From assembly GCA_020026375.1 (NCBI GenBank), contig JAHHQN010000001.1, positions 1-64,000 on the forward strand: 64,000 bases of DNA, given 5' to 3'. Origin of the DNA: Alistipes sp. (lineage in GTDB: Bacteria; Bacteroidota; Bacteroidia; Bacteroidales; Rikenellaceae). Numbering within the stretch: the stretch's first letter is position 1; each line of letters starts with the position of its first letter. This document shows positions 34,057 through 41,323 of the stretch, in pieces. Made by a program: the position numbers and the translations under genes. Below the pieces are notes generated by a model. The model saw only the letters and a list, made by a program, of their open reading frames with translations, was not told the DNA's origin and made no database searches.

Positions 34057-34710
34057 ATTAAATTTAGAAGCACTATCGCAGCACCAAAAAAATCATTCCC
34101 GCCGAGGCCGTTTAACCCCGGGAATAAGCCGAAACCGGCAAGCGGTACAAACACCAGCAACAATAACAATCGCTTCGGACGCAAGCCGCCCGTGAAGGAA
34201 AACCCCAATCGCATCAACGACGAGATTACCGTTCCCGAGGTGCGTGTGGTTGGCGATAATATTGAGAACCCCGGAGTGTACTCGACTCGCGAGGCTCTGA
34301 AAATGGCAGACGAGATGGAGCTCGATCTGATCGAGATTTCGCCCAAGGCAGAACCTCCCGTATGCCGTATTGCGGACTACCAGAAGTTCCTTTACCAGCA
34401 GAAGAAGAAGGCAAAGGAGTTGAAGGCAAACCAGGTCAAGGTGACCGTGAAGGAGGTTCGTTTCGGACCCCAGACCGATGACCACGACTACAACTTCAAG
34501 CTCAAGCACGCCATGAACTTCTTGAAGGAGGGAGCCAAGGTGAAGGCTTATGTCTTCTTCCGCGGTCGTTCTATTGTCTTTAAGGAGCAGGGTGAGATTC
34601 TGCTGTTGCGTTTTGCCACCGACCTGGAGGAGTACGCAAAGGTGGAAATGATGCCCAAGCTCGATGGCAAGAAGATGAACATGATGCTGGCCCCCAAGAG
34701 CAAGAAATAA
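34057..34710 (+). CDS. infC: Translation initiation factor IF-3, probable ATT start
   Basis: IF-3 binds the 30S subunit and proofreads initiator tRNA and start codons. The conserved body (RINDEITVPEVRVVGD, EALKMADEMELDLIEISPKAEPPVCRI, YKF-type DYQKFLYQQKKK) begins after about residue 47. There is no in-frame ATG between the thrS stop and this body. A GTG at 34192 would cut right at its edge. ATT at 34057, 13 bases after the thrS stop, gives 217 residues with a Pro/Asn-rich extension and matches the AUU start known for infC in other bacteria, which IF-3 itself uses for feedback control. rpmI and rplT do not follow; a terminator does. Confidence 0.85.
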   Translation: MKFRSTIAAPKKSFPPRPFNPGNKPKPASGTNTSNNNNRFGRKPPVKENPNRINDEITVPEVRVVGDNIENPGVYSTREALKMADEMELDLIEISPKAEPPVCRIADYQKFLYQQKKKAKELKANQVKVTVKEVRFGPQTDDHDYNFKLKHAMNFLKEGAKVKAYVFFRGRSIVFKEQGEILLLRFATDLEEYAKVEMMPKLDGKKMNMMLAPKSKK

Positions 34711-34760
34711 TCGCGCACGAAGGCGGCCGACGACCTTGTTCGTCGCTCGAATACAGGTAA

Positions 34761-34802
34761 GACCAACCGTCCCCGATGTGGGGGACGGCTGGTCTTTTTT
34801 TT
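34761..34802 (+). terminator. Terminator of thrS-infC
   Basis: GACCAACCGTCCCC pairs with GGGGACGGCTGGTC (34761-34774, 34781-34794), then eight Ts. Confidence 0.9.
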
Positions 34803-34854
34803 GTCGGCAACACGAAAATACGCCCGCCACAACCGCAATCTGCACTTTATTTCG

Positions 34855-34862
34855 TACCTTTG
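34855..34862 (+). promoter_or_regulatory. -7 box of the LuxE-like gene
   Basis: TACCTTTG ends only five bases before the ATG, so the mRNA is probably leaderless. No clear -33 TTTG. Confidence 0.6.
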
Positions 34863-34867
34863 TAAAG

Positions 34868-35833
34868 ATGAAAGAAGCATACACGATATTTGATATCCAC
34901 TCCGAGGAGGAGTTCGAGGCGGCGGCACTCTCCGTCTTCCGCCGTCAGGCCGCCACATGCGCCCCCTACCGCGACTACCTCGCGCTCATCGGCTGCGACC
35001 CAGCCGCCGTACGGAGCACCGCCGAGATTCCCTACCTGCCCATCGAGCTGTTCAAGACCCACGAGGTCTACTGCGGCGACCGCGCGCCCGAAATCGTCTT
35101 CACGTCGAGCGCCACCACGGGCATGACCCCGTCGCGCCACCCCATGCAGTCGCTCGCCCTCTACGAAAGGGCCTTCACCGCGGCCTTCGAGGCCTTCTAC
35201 GGTGCACCCGAAAAGTGGAGCCTCTACGCCCTGCTGCCCAACTACCTGCGCCGCAAGGGTTCGTCGCTGGTCTACATGGCCGACCGTCTGATTGGTGCGT
35301 GCGGCTCGGGCGGCTTCTATCTCGACGACTACGAGAGGCTCATCGACGACATGGCCCGCGACCCCAAGCCCAAGATTCTGCTGGGCGTGAGCTACGCGCT
35401 GTGGGATTTGGCCGAGCAGTATGCCCCCCGCCTCACCGACACCGTGGTCATGGAGACCGGCGGCATGAAGGGTTACCGCGAGGAGCTGCCCAAGGAGCAG
35501 TTCCACAGGATTCTGTGCGAGGGCTTCGGTGTGGAGAAAATCCACTCCGAATACGGCATGGCGGAGCTGACCTCGCAGGCCTACTCCCGTGGAGGCAACA
35601 TCTTCTTCACCCCCCGATGGCTGAAAGTGACTACCTTCGACATCAACGACCCGTTCTGTCCCCTGCCGTTGGGTTCGCGCGGCCGGCTCAACATCATCGA
35701 CCTGGCCAACTACTGGTCGTGTGCCTTCATCTCGACACAGGACGTGGGCCGCACCTTCACCGACGGCTCCTTCGAAATCAACGGACGCATCGGCCACGCC
35801 GATATCCGCGGTTGCAACCTCCTCGTCCAATAA
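34868..35833 (+). CDS. LuxE-like acyl-protein synthetase / acyl transferase
   Basis: This is a cytosolic adenylate-forming enzyme of the LuxE type, 321 residues. Marks are EIPYLPIELFKTHEVY (about 53-68), the AMP-site-like FTSSATTGMTPSRH (about 78-91) and YGMAELTSQAYS (about 231-242). LuxE proteins activate acyl groups as AMP esters and transfer them; in Bacteroidetes glycan loci they are thought to supply acyl groups for surface sugars. The next gene is a CMP-sugar synthetase 19 bases on, so an acylated nonulosonate or similar sugar is a fair inference. The ATG lies five bases after the -7 box. Confidence 0.78.
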   Translation: MKEAYTIFDIHSEEEFEAAALSVFRRQAATCAPYRDYLALIGCDPAAVRSTAEIPYLPIELFKTHEVYCGDRAPEIVFTSSATTGMTPSRHPMQSLALYERAFTAAFEAFYGAPEKWSLYALLPNYLRRKGSSLVYMADRLIGACGSGGFYLDDYERLIDDMARDPKPKILLGVSYALWDLAEQYAPRLTDTVVMETGGMKGYREELPKEQFHRILCEGFGVEKIHSEYGMAELTSQAYSRGGNIFFTPRWLKVTTFDINDPFCPLPLGSRGRLNIIDLANYWSCAFISTQDVGRTFTDGSFEINGRIGHADIRGCNLLVQ

Positions 35834-35852
35834 CCCCACACCCACTTCCAAG

Positions 35853-36506
35853 ATGAAAACCGTAGCTTTCGTACCCATACGCCTCAACTCGCAACGTGTG
35901 AAAGGCAAGAATCTGAGACTGTTGAGCGGCGAACCGCTCATGTGCCATATCCTCAAGACGCTCACCCGTGTCGAGGGCATCGACGAGGTGTATGTCTTCT
36001 GCAGCGACGACTCCGTCAGGGAGCTGCTGCCCGAGGGGGTGAAGTTCCTGCGCCGCAGCACCGACCTCGACCGCGACACCACACTCGGCGGCGAGATTTA
36101 CGACAGTTTCACCGCGGCGGTCGACGCCGACATCTATGTGCTGGCCCACGCCACCTCGCCCTTTATCCGTCAGGAGACCGTGAGCAACGCCCTGAAGAAG
36201 GTCACCTCCGGCGACTACGACTCGGCCTTCTCGGCCGAGAAGATACAGACCTTCGCCTGGTATGAGGGTCGTCCGCTCAACTACTCGCCCGAGAACGTGC
36301 CGCGCACACAGACCATCGAACCCGTCTACATCGAGACCAGCGCCTTCTTCATCTTCTCCCGCGAGTTGTGGCGCGAGCATCACCGCCGTATCGGCTTCCG
36401 CCCCTACACCGCCGTGGTCGACCGCATCGAGGGGCTGGACATCGACTATCCCGAGGATTTCGCCATGGCCGAAATCGTGGCCGCAGGCCGGAAACTGCCC
36501 CAATAG
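35853..36506 (+). CDS. Acylneuraminate cytidylyltransferase-like (CMP-sugar synthetase)
   Basis: This enzyme activates a sugar acid (sialic acid-like or Kdo-like) with CTP to the CMP-sugar donor. The 217 residues begin with AFVPIRLNSQRVKGKNLRLL (about 4-23), the NeuA nucleotide-binding signature, followed by VYVFCSDDSV (about 45-54), and HATSPFIRQETV (about 97-108). It is shorter than many NeuA proteins but complete in the transferase domain. Genes for making the sugar (neuB, neuC type) are not nearby. Nonulosonates other than N-acetylneuraminate are equally possible. Confidence 0.82.
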   Translation: MKTVAFVPIRLNSQRVKGKNLRLLSGEPLMCHILKTLTRVEGIDEVYVFCSDDSVRELLPEGVKFLRRSTDLDRDTTLGGEIYDSFTAAVDADIYVLAHATSPFIRQETVSNALKKVTSGDYDSAFSAEKIQTFAWYEGRPLNYSPENVPRTQTIEPVYIETSAFFIFSRELWREHHRRIGFRPYTAVVDRIEGLDIDYPEDFAMAEIVAAGRKLPQ

Positions 36507-36524
36507 TACCCTGTCCGCAGACAA

Positions 36525-36568
36525 CAAAAAAGGAGCATCTCCCATTGGGGGAAGATGCTCCTTTTTTC
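36525..36568. terminator. Bidirectional terminator between convergent genes
   Basis: AAGGAGCATCT pairs with AGATGCTCCTT (36530-36540, 36553-36563) with an A run before and a T run after, serving both the CMP-sugar synthetase and the convergent glycosyltransferase. Confidence 0.88.
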
Positions 36569-36589
36569 GTTCCGACAGCCGGGTGCGCT

Positions 36590-37462
36590 CTACCGCCGTT
36601 CGTAGGCGTCAATCATCGAACAGCGCGTGCAGTTGTAAATCTTGGCACCGCGCGAGTCGGCATAGCGGCGCAGCAGTTCGTGTCCGCGAAAGAGCTGCGC
36701 CAACTCGTCCATGTAGACGGCCATCGTGTAGGGACGGTGCGGCACCTTCTGATACATGGGTTTCAGGACGGGTTCGCTGCCGTTGTCGTAGTAGTGGCGG
36801 TCGGCACGGCACAGACGGTTTCCGCTGTCGACGGTCAGTCCCTCGAGCAGGGTGTGGTCCACGCCGTAAAGCTCCACCTCACGGTAGCCCAGCAGCAGGG
36901 CCACATACTCGCCGTTCTGCACCACCGTGCCATAGTTGGCACTACCCAGTCCGTGGCGGAAGAGCCAGAACAACACCCGTTCGAAGCCGTCGTAGCGGTA
37001 GGAGTGGAACGGGACGATGCGAATCAGGGGATTGGGCAGGTGGCGGCGGTAGTCGAACCCCTCGGGGTTGTAGTACTGCACATAGAGGGTCATCGGCCAG
37101 GTGACCTTGTCGTTGAGCGTGCGGTAGAACTCCACGACACGCTCCTTCATGTAGGTGTCACGGAAGAACATCGGGTCGGAGATGACGTAGTATTTGGGTT
37201 GCAGCACCTCGAAATCGTCGTCCGAGGCAAAGAAATTCACCGCCATGAAGTCCTTGCGGCCGACGGCCTCCTTCAGCCGGGGCATCTCCTCCTTGAGCGA
37301 GGGGCCGTTGCCCAGCACCGCCATCACCTCCTTCGAACCCTCCACACGTCCCGCCCGCGTGATGTAGTCGCGGAAGTTCTCCTTGAAGGTCATCACCAGG
37401 AAATAGAGCAGGGTCTCGAAGCTGTTGCGCGTGAAACAGATGATTTTTTCGAACAGAGTCAT
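36590..37462 (-). CDS. Putative glycosyltransferase with NGPSL motif (GT42/DUF115-like)
   Basis: This protein of 290 residues starts with an amphipathic/hydrophobic segment. The motif VLGNGPSLKEEM (about 49-60) marks a nucleotide-sugar binding family that includes Campylobacter-type sialyltransferases (GT42) and DUF115/MptE-like proteins. Other conserved-looking parts are FMAVNFFASDD (about 72-82), YYVISDP (about 91-97) and YGVDHTLLEG (about 196-205). Next to a CMP-sugar synthetase, a CMP-sialic-acid-type transferase is a reasonable inference. ATG 37462 was chosen; the longer frame starts at TTG. Two minus-strand -7 boxes (plus 37481-37488 and 37490-37497) precede it. Confidence 0.65.
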   Translation of the reverse strand: MTLFEKIICFTRNSFETLLYFLVMTFKENFRDYITRAGRVEGSKEVMAVLGNGPSLKEEMPRLKEAVGRKDFMAVNFFASDDDFEVLQPKYYVISDPMFFRDTYMKERVVEFYRTLNDKVTWPMTLYVQYYNPEGFDYRRHLPNPLIRIVPFHSYRYDGFERVLFWLFRHGLGSANYGTVVQNGEYVALLLGYREVELYGVDHTLLEGLTVDSGNRLCRADRHYYDNGSEPVLKPMYQKVPHRPYTMAVYMDELAQLFRGHELLRRYADSRGAKIYNCTRCSMIDAYERR

Positions 37463-37476
37463 GCTTGTGTCATTTA

Positions 37477-37508
37477 TTTGCAAAAATAGCAAAATTACAA
37501 TACCTTCG
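37477..37508. promoter_or_regulatory. Divergent promoter region of the two glycosyltransferases
   Basis: Plus strand: TTTG (37477-37480) and TACCTTCG (37501-37508), 20 bases apart, for the GT2 gene. Minus strand: TATTTTTG (37481-37488) and TAATTTTG (37490-37497) for the NGPSL gene. The boxes interleave, so the two promoters must compete. Confidence 0.6.
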
Positions 37509-37527
37509 CAAAAAACAACTTCACACC

Positions 37528-38457
37528 ATGACCGCCCCCACCATTTCGGTAATCATACCCCTCTACAACAAGGAACACGAAATCCGTCGCACGCTGACCT
37601 CCGTCCTGCGGCAAAGTCTCGCCCCGCTGGAGATTATCGTCGTCGACGACGGCTCGAAGGACCGTGGTGCCGACCTTGTGGAGGCCTTCCGTTCGCCGCT
37701 CGTGCGGCTCATACGCCAGCCCAACGGCGGTGTGTGTGTGGCGCGCAACCGCGGTGTGGCCGCCTCCAGAGGCGAATACATCGCCTTTCTCGACGCCGAC
37801 GACGAGTGGCAGCCCGACTTTCTGAAGGAGGTGGCCGCCCTCATCGGCGAATATCCCGGCTGCGGACTCTACACCACGGCCTTCAACATCATCAGTCACG
37901 AGGGATCGTTTCCGGCCCCCACCCCCACCCGCCGCGGCATTGTCGACAACTTCTTCCGCGACTCGGCCCACCGCTACATCGCCATTCCGTCGGCCAGCTG
38001 CCTGCCGCGCACGGTGTTCGACCGTGTGGGCGGTTTCCCCGAGGGCATGAAAATCGGCGAGGACCTCTATCTGTGGATAAAGGTCGCACGCGACCACAAG
38101 GTGTGCTTCTCGCCCCGACGGCTGGTCAACTATTCGCGTGTGGCCGAGAACCGTTCGGCCACGGCCTACACCCCCGAACACACCGCTCACTCCTTCACGG
38201 AGCTGCTGCGCGACGACGCCCCCGACGAGGAGCGCGAATTCATCGCGCGCGCGGCACTGGGCAAGGCCCTCATTCTCTCGGCCAAGGGCGACACCGACTA
38301 CGCCCGACGTGCCGTCGCCACCTTCTCCTACACCCGCACCTACTCGCGCACGCTGCGCAAGGTGAGAATCCTCAACGCCTTGCCCCCGTCGCTGCGTCCC
38401 GCGGTGCTGGCCTTCTACAACCGCATGGCGTGGCTCATCGCCCGAAAGGGACTCTGA
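37528..38457 (+). CDS. Family 2 glycosyltransferase
   Basis: This is a cytosolic GT-A fold transferase that adds a sugar to a surface polysaccharide or lipid carrier. In its 309 residues: ISVIIPLYNKEHEIRRTL (about 6-23), IIVVDDGSKDRGADL (about 38-52), GVCVARNRGVAASRGEYIAFLDADDEW (about 69-95, with the DXD metal site DAD) and the acceptor-side GEDLYLWIKVA (about 177-187). The C-terminal 60 residues are basic and may touch the membrane. It diverges from the NGPSL gene. Donor and acceptor unknown. Confidence 0.88.
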   Translation: MTAPTISVIIPLYNKEHEIRRTLTSVLRQSLAPLEIIVVDDGSKDRGADLVEAFRSPLVRLIRQPNGGVCVARNRGVAASRGEYIAFLDADDEWQPDFLKEVAALIGEYPGCGLYTTAFNIISHEGSFPAPTPTRRGIVDNFFRDSAHRYIAIPSASCLPRTVFDRVGGFPEGMKIGEDLYLWIKVARDHKVCFSPRRLVNYSRVAENRSATAYTPEHTAHSFTELLRDDAPDEEREFIARAALGKALILSAKGDTDYARRAVATFSYTRTYSRTLRKVRILNALPPSLRPAVLAFYNRMAWLIARKGL

Positions 38458-38466
38458 TACGGACAC

Positions 38467-38508
38467 AAAAAAAGGAGGAGCGGAACCCCACATGGATTCC
38501 GCTCCTCC
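38467..38508 (-). terminator. Terminator of clpB
   Basis: GGAGGAGCGGAA pairs with TTCCGCTCCTCC (38474-38485, 38497-38508). The T run is on the minus-strand side (A run 38467-38473), so it mainly ends clpB. Confidence 0.82.
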
Positions 38509-38528
38509 TCGCAATATATACACTTCCA

Positions 38529-41126
38529 CTAATTGGAGAATACCAATCCGTGGCTGTCGGCATCGATACGTATCGGCTGCTCGCGGTTGACCTCTCCGGC
38601 CAGGATACGCTTCGAGAGGTCGTTGACCACATACCGCTGAATGACACGCTTGACGGGTCGCGCACCATAGAGGGGGTCGAATCCCTCCCGGGCAATCCAG
38701 TCGCGCGCGGCGTCGGTGTACTCCAGCCGGATACCGTTCTCGTGGAGCATGCGGCTCACGATGCCCAACTGTATGTCGACAATGCGTTCGATGTCGTGAC
38801 GCGTCAGCGGCTCGAACATCACAATCTCGTCGATACGGTTCAGAAATTCGGGCTTGAGTCTCTTCTTCAGCAGCTCGATGACCTCCTCGCGGGTCTTCTC
38901 GACCAGGTCGCGCGACAGCGGCTCGCCGTCAGCCGCCCGTGAGAAGTTCTCCTGTATGATGTCGGAACCCATGTTCGAGGTCATGATGATGATGGTGTTG
39001 CGGAAATCGACCGTGCGTCCCTTGTTGTCGGTCAGACGGCCGTCGTCCAACACCTGCAACAGAATGTTGAACACATCGGGGTGAGCCTTCTCAATCTCGT
39101 CGAGCAGCACCACCGAGTAGGGCTTGCGCCTTACCGCCTCGGTGAGCTGTCCGCCCTCGTCGTAACCCACATATCCGGGAGGCGCTCCGACCAGTCGCGA
39201 TACGGAGTGGCGCTCCTGATACTCGCTCATGTCGATACGCGTCATCATCGAGTCGTCGTTGAAGAGGAACTCGGCCAGACTCTTCGCCAGCTCGGTCTTG
39301 CCCACACCCGTGGTACCGAGGAAGATGAACGAGCCGATGGGCTTGCGCGGGTCGTTGAGTCCGGCACGCGAACGGCGCACGGCATCGGAAATGGCGGTGA
39401 TGGCCTGTTGCTGCCCCACCACTCTCCTGTGCAGCTCCTCCTCCATGTGGAGCAGCTTCTCGCGCTCCGAAGCCAGCATGCGTGTCACGGGAATACCCGT
39501 CCAGCGCGACACCACCTCGGCGATGTCCTGCGCGTCGACCTCCTCCTTGATCATCGAGCCTCCGGCCGCAGCCCGTCGGTACTCCTCCTTGTAGGTGGCG
39601 ATGGCCTGCTCGGCAGCCTGTATCTTGCCGTAGCGGATTTCGGCCACCTTGCCGTAGTCGCCCTGACGCTCGGCCTGCTCGGCCTCGACCTTCAACTGCT
39701 CGATGCGGTCCTTGTTGTCCTGTATCTTCTTCAGCAGGTCGCGCTGTCCCTGCCACTTGGCCCTCATCTCCGAATCCTTCGACTTGAGCTCCTCAATCTC
39801 CTGCGTGAGCCGCTCCACACGCTCGGTGTCCTTCTCGCGGCGGATAGCCTCGCGCTCAATCTCCAACTGTCGCACCTTGCGGTCGAGCGAGTCGATTTCC
39901 TCCGGCACGGAGTTCATCTCCAGACGCAGGTGGGCCGCCGCCTCGTCGACCAGGTCGATGGCCTTGTCGGGCAGGAAACGCGAAGTGATGTATCGCGTCG
40001 AGAGTTCCACGGCCGCAACGATGGCCTCGTCCTTGATTCTCACCTGATGGTGGTTCTCGTAGCGGTCTTTCAGACCTCGCAGAATGGAGATGGCGTCTTC
40101 GCGCGACGGCTCGTCGACCATCACCTTTTGGAAACGGCGCTCCAAAGCCTTGTCCTGCTCGAAGTATTTCTGATACTCGTCGAGGGTGGTGGCACCGATG
40201 GTGCGCAGTTCGCCACGCGCCAGTGCCGGTTTGAGAATGTTGGCCGCGTCCATGGCACCCGACGACTTGCCGGCACCCACCAGTGTGTGAATCTCGTCGA
40301 TGAACAGCAGGATTTCGCCCTCGCTGCTCACCACCTCCTGCACCACGGCCTTGAGTCGCTCCTCGAATTCGCCCTGATACTTCGCGCCGGCAATCAGCGC
40401 ACCCATATCCAGCGAATAGATGACCTTGCGTTTCAGATTCTCGGGTACGTCGCCGTCGATGATGCGTCGGGCGATACCCTCGGCAATGGCCGTCTTGCCC
40501 ACACCGGCCTCACCGACCAGAATGGGGTTGTTCTTGGTGCGTCGCGAGAGAATCTGCAACACACGGCGTATCTCCTCGTCACGGCCGATGACCGGGTCGA
40601 GTTTTCCGGCACGCGCCTGCTCATTGAGGTTGACGGCATACTTGCCCAGCGCGTCGAACTCCTGTTCCGAAGTCTGCGAGTCGACCGTCGCCCCCTTGCG
40701 GAAGGTGCGTATGGCCTCCACCAGCTCCTTCTCCGACGCGCCGTTGTGCTTCAGCAGGTCGGACACACGTCCGCGCTCGGCCAGCAGACCCAGCAGCAGA
40801 TGCTCCACCGACGCATACTTGTCGCCGAAGGTTCTGGTGAAATCCACCGCGCGCTGAATCACACGCGTGGTGTCCTGCGAGAAAAAGTTCTCACCGCCGC
40901 CCTCCACACGCGGAAGCGAAGCCACCTCACGCTCGGTCTGTTCGCGAAGTGCGCGCACGTTGACACCCACCCGTCCCAAAAGAAATGTCGAGAGCGAGTC
41001 GTCCTCACGGATGAGGGTTCTCAGCAAATGGAGCGGTTCGACAGCCTGCTGTCCACGCTCCTGCGCCAGAGCCGCCGCATTCTGCAACGCCTCCTGCGCC
41101 TTGATGGTTAAGCTGTTGATATTCAT
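38529..41126 (-). CDS. clpB: ATP-dependent chaperone ClpB
   Basis: This hexameric disaggregase rescues aggregated proteins with the DnaK system. The 865 residues show the full layout: N-domain (1-145), first AAA+ domain with Walker A GEAGVGKTAIAEG (about 206-218) and Walker B LLFIDEIH, the ClpB-specific coiled-coil middle domain (about 400-525), second AAA+ domain with GTTGVGKTELAKS (about 606-618) and VVLLDEIEK, and a short C-terminal domain. No IGL/F loop of ClpA/X type is expected or seen. It is single, with a terminator. The upstream region carries several TGTCA/TGCCA words shared with groES, in line with heat-shock control. Confidence 0.98.
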   Translation of the reverse strand: MNINSLTIKAQEALQNAAALAQERGQQAVEPLHLLRTLIREDDSLSTFLLGRVGVNVRALREQTEREVASLPRVEGGGENFFSQDTTRVIQRAVDFTRTFGDKYASVEHLLLGLLAERGRVSDLLKHNGASEKELVEAIRTFRKGATVDSQTSEQEFDALGKYAVNLNEQARAGKLDPVIGRDEEIRRVLQILSRRTKNNPILVGEAGVGKTAIAEGIARRIIDGDVPENLKRKVIYSLDMGALIAGAKYQGEFEERLKAVVQEVVSSEGEILLFIDEIHTLVGAGKSSGAMDAANILKPALARGELRTIGATTLDEYQKYFEQDKALERRFQKVMVDEPSREDAISILRGLKDRYENHHQVRIKDEAIVAAVELSTRYITSRFLPDKAIDLVDEAAAHLRLEMNSVPEEIDSLDRKVRQLEIEREAIRREKDTERVERLTQEIEELKSKDSEMRAKWQGQRDLLKKIQDNKDRIEQLKVEAEQAERQGDYGKVAEIRYGKIQAAEQAIATYKEEYRRAAAGGSMIKEEVDAQDIAEVVSRWTGIPVTRMLASEREKLLHMEEELHRRVVGQQQAITAISDAVRRSRAGLNDPRKPIGSFIFLGTTGVGKTELAKSLAEFLFNDDSMMTRIDMSEYQERHSVSRLVGAPPGYVGYDEGGQLTEAVRRKPYSVVLLDEIEKAHPDVFNILLQVLDDGRLTDNKGRTVDFRNTIIIMTSNMGSDIIQENFSRAADGEPLSRDLVEKTREEVIELLKKRLKPEFLNRIDEIVMFEPLTRHDIERIVDIQLGIVSRMLHENGIRLEYTDAARDWIAREGFDPLYGARPVKRVIQRYVVNDLSKRILAGEVNREQPIRIDADSHGLVFSN

Positions 41127-41184
41127 ATCTCTTGTTTTTTAATTGTTTGTTCGAATCGTTACACTCCTCCTTACATCAAATCCC

Positions 41185-41317
41185 CTGCCACAACCGATTG
41201 CGACGACAGATTGTCACCCCGAGGCACAAAATGTCACATATTGACACAAACCACCTGCCACACGGCGACATTTTGGCGCGACATGTTGCAGATTATGACA
41301 GAATATTTCTATCTTTG
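41185..41317. promoter_or_regulatory. clpB/dnaX divergent control region with heat-shock-like words
   Basis: It contains a minus-strand TGACATTTTG (plus 41227-41236), the inverted pair TGTCA-N5-TGACA (41232-41246), a plus-strand GACATTTTGGC (41267-41277, identical to the word upstream of groES on its coding strand) and CTGCCA at 41185 and 41255. The dnaX -7 box TATCTTTG is at 41310-41317 with GTTG (41285-41288) 21 bases before it. The clpB core promoter is not obvious. Confidence 0.55.
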
Positions 41318-41323
41318 CACATT

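Noticed and set aside
34868..38457. Horizontally acquired capsule island
   Set aside because: Codon and base use match the neighbouring core genes, and there are no transposase or flanking repeats.
41132..41323. 64-codon N-terminal extension of DnaX
   Set aside because: It covers the promoter and heat-shock words; DnaX homologues begin at MSDFIVSARKYRP.
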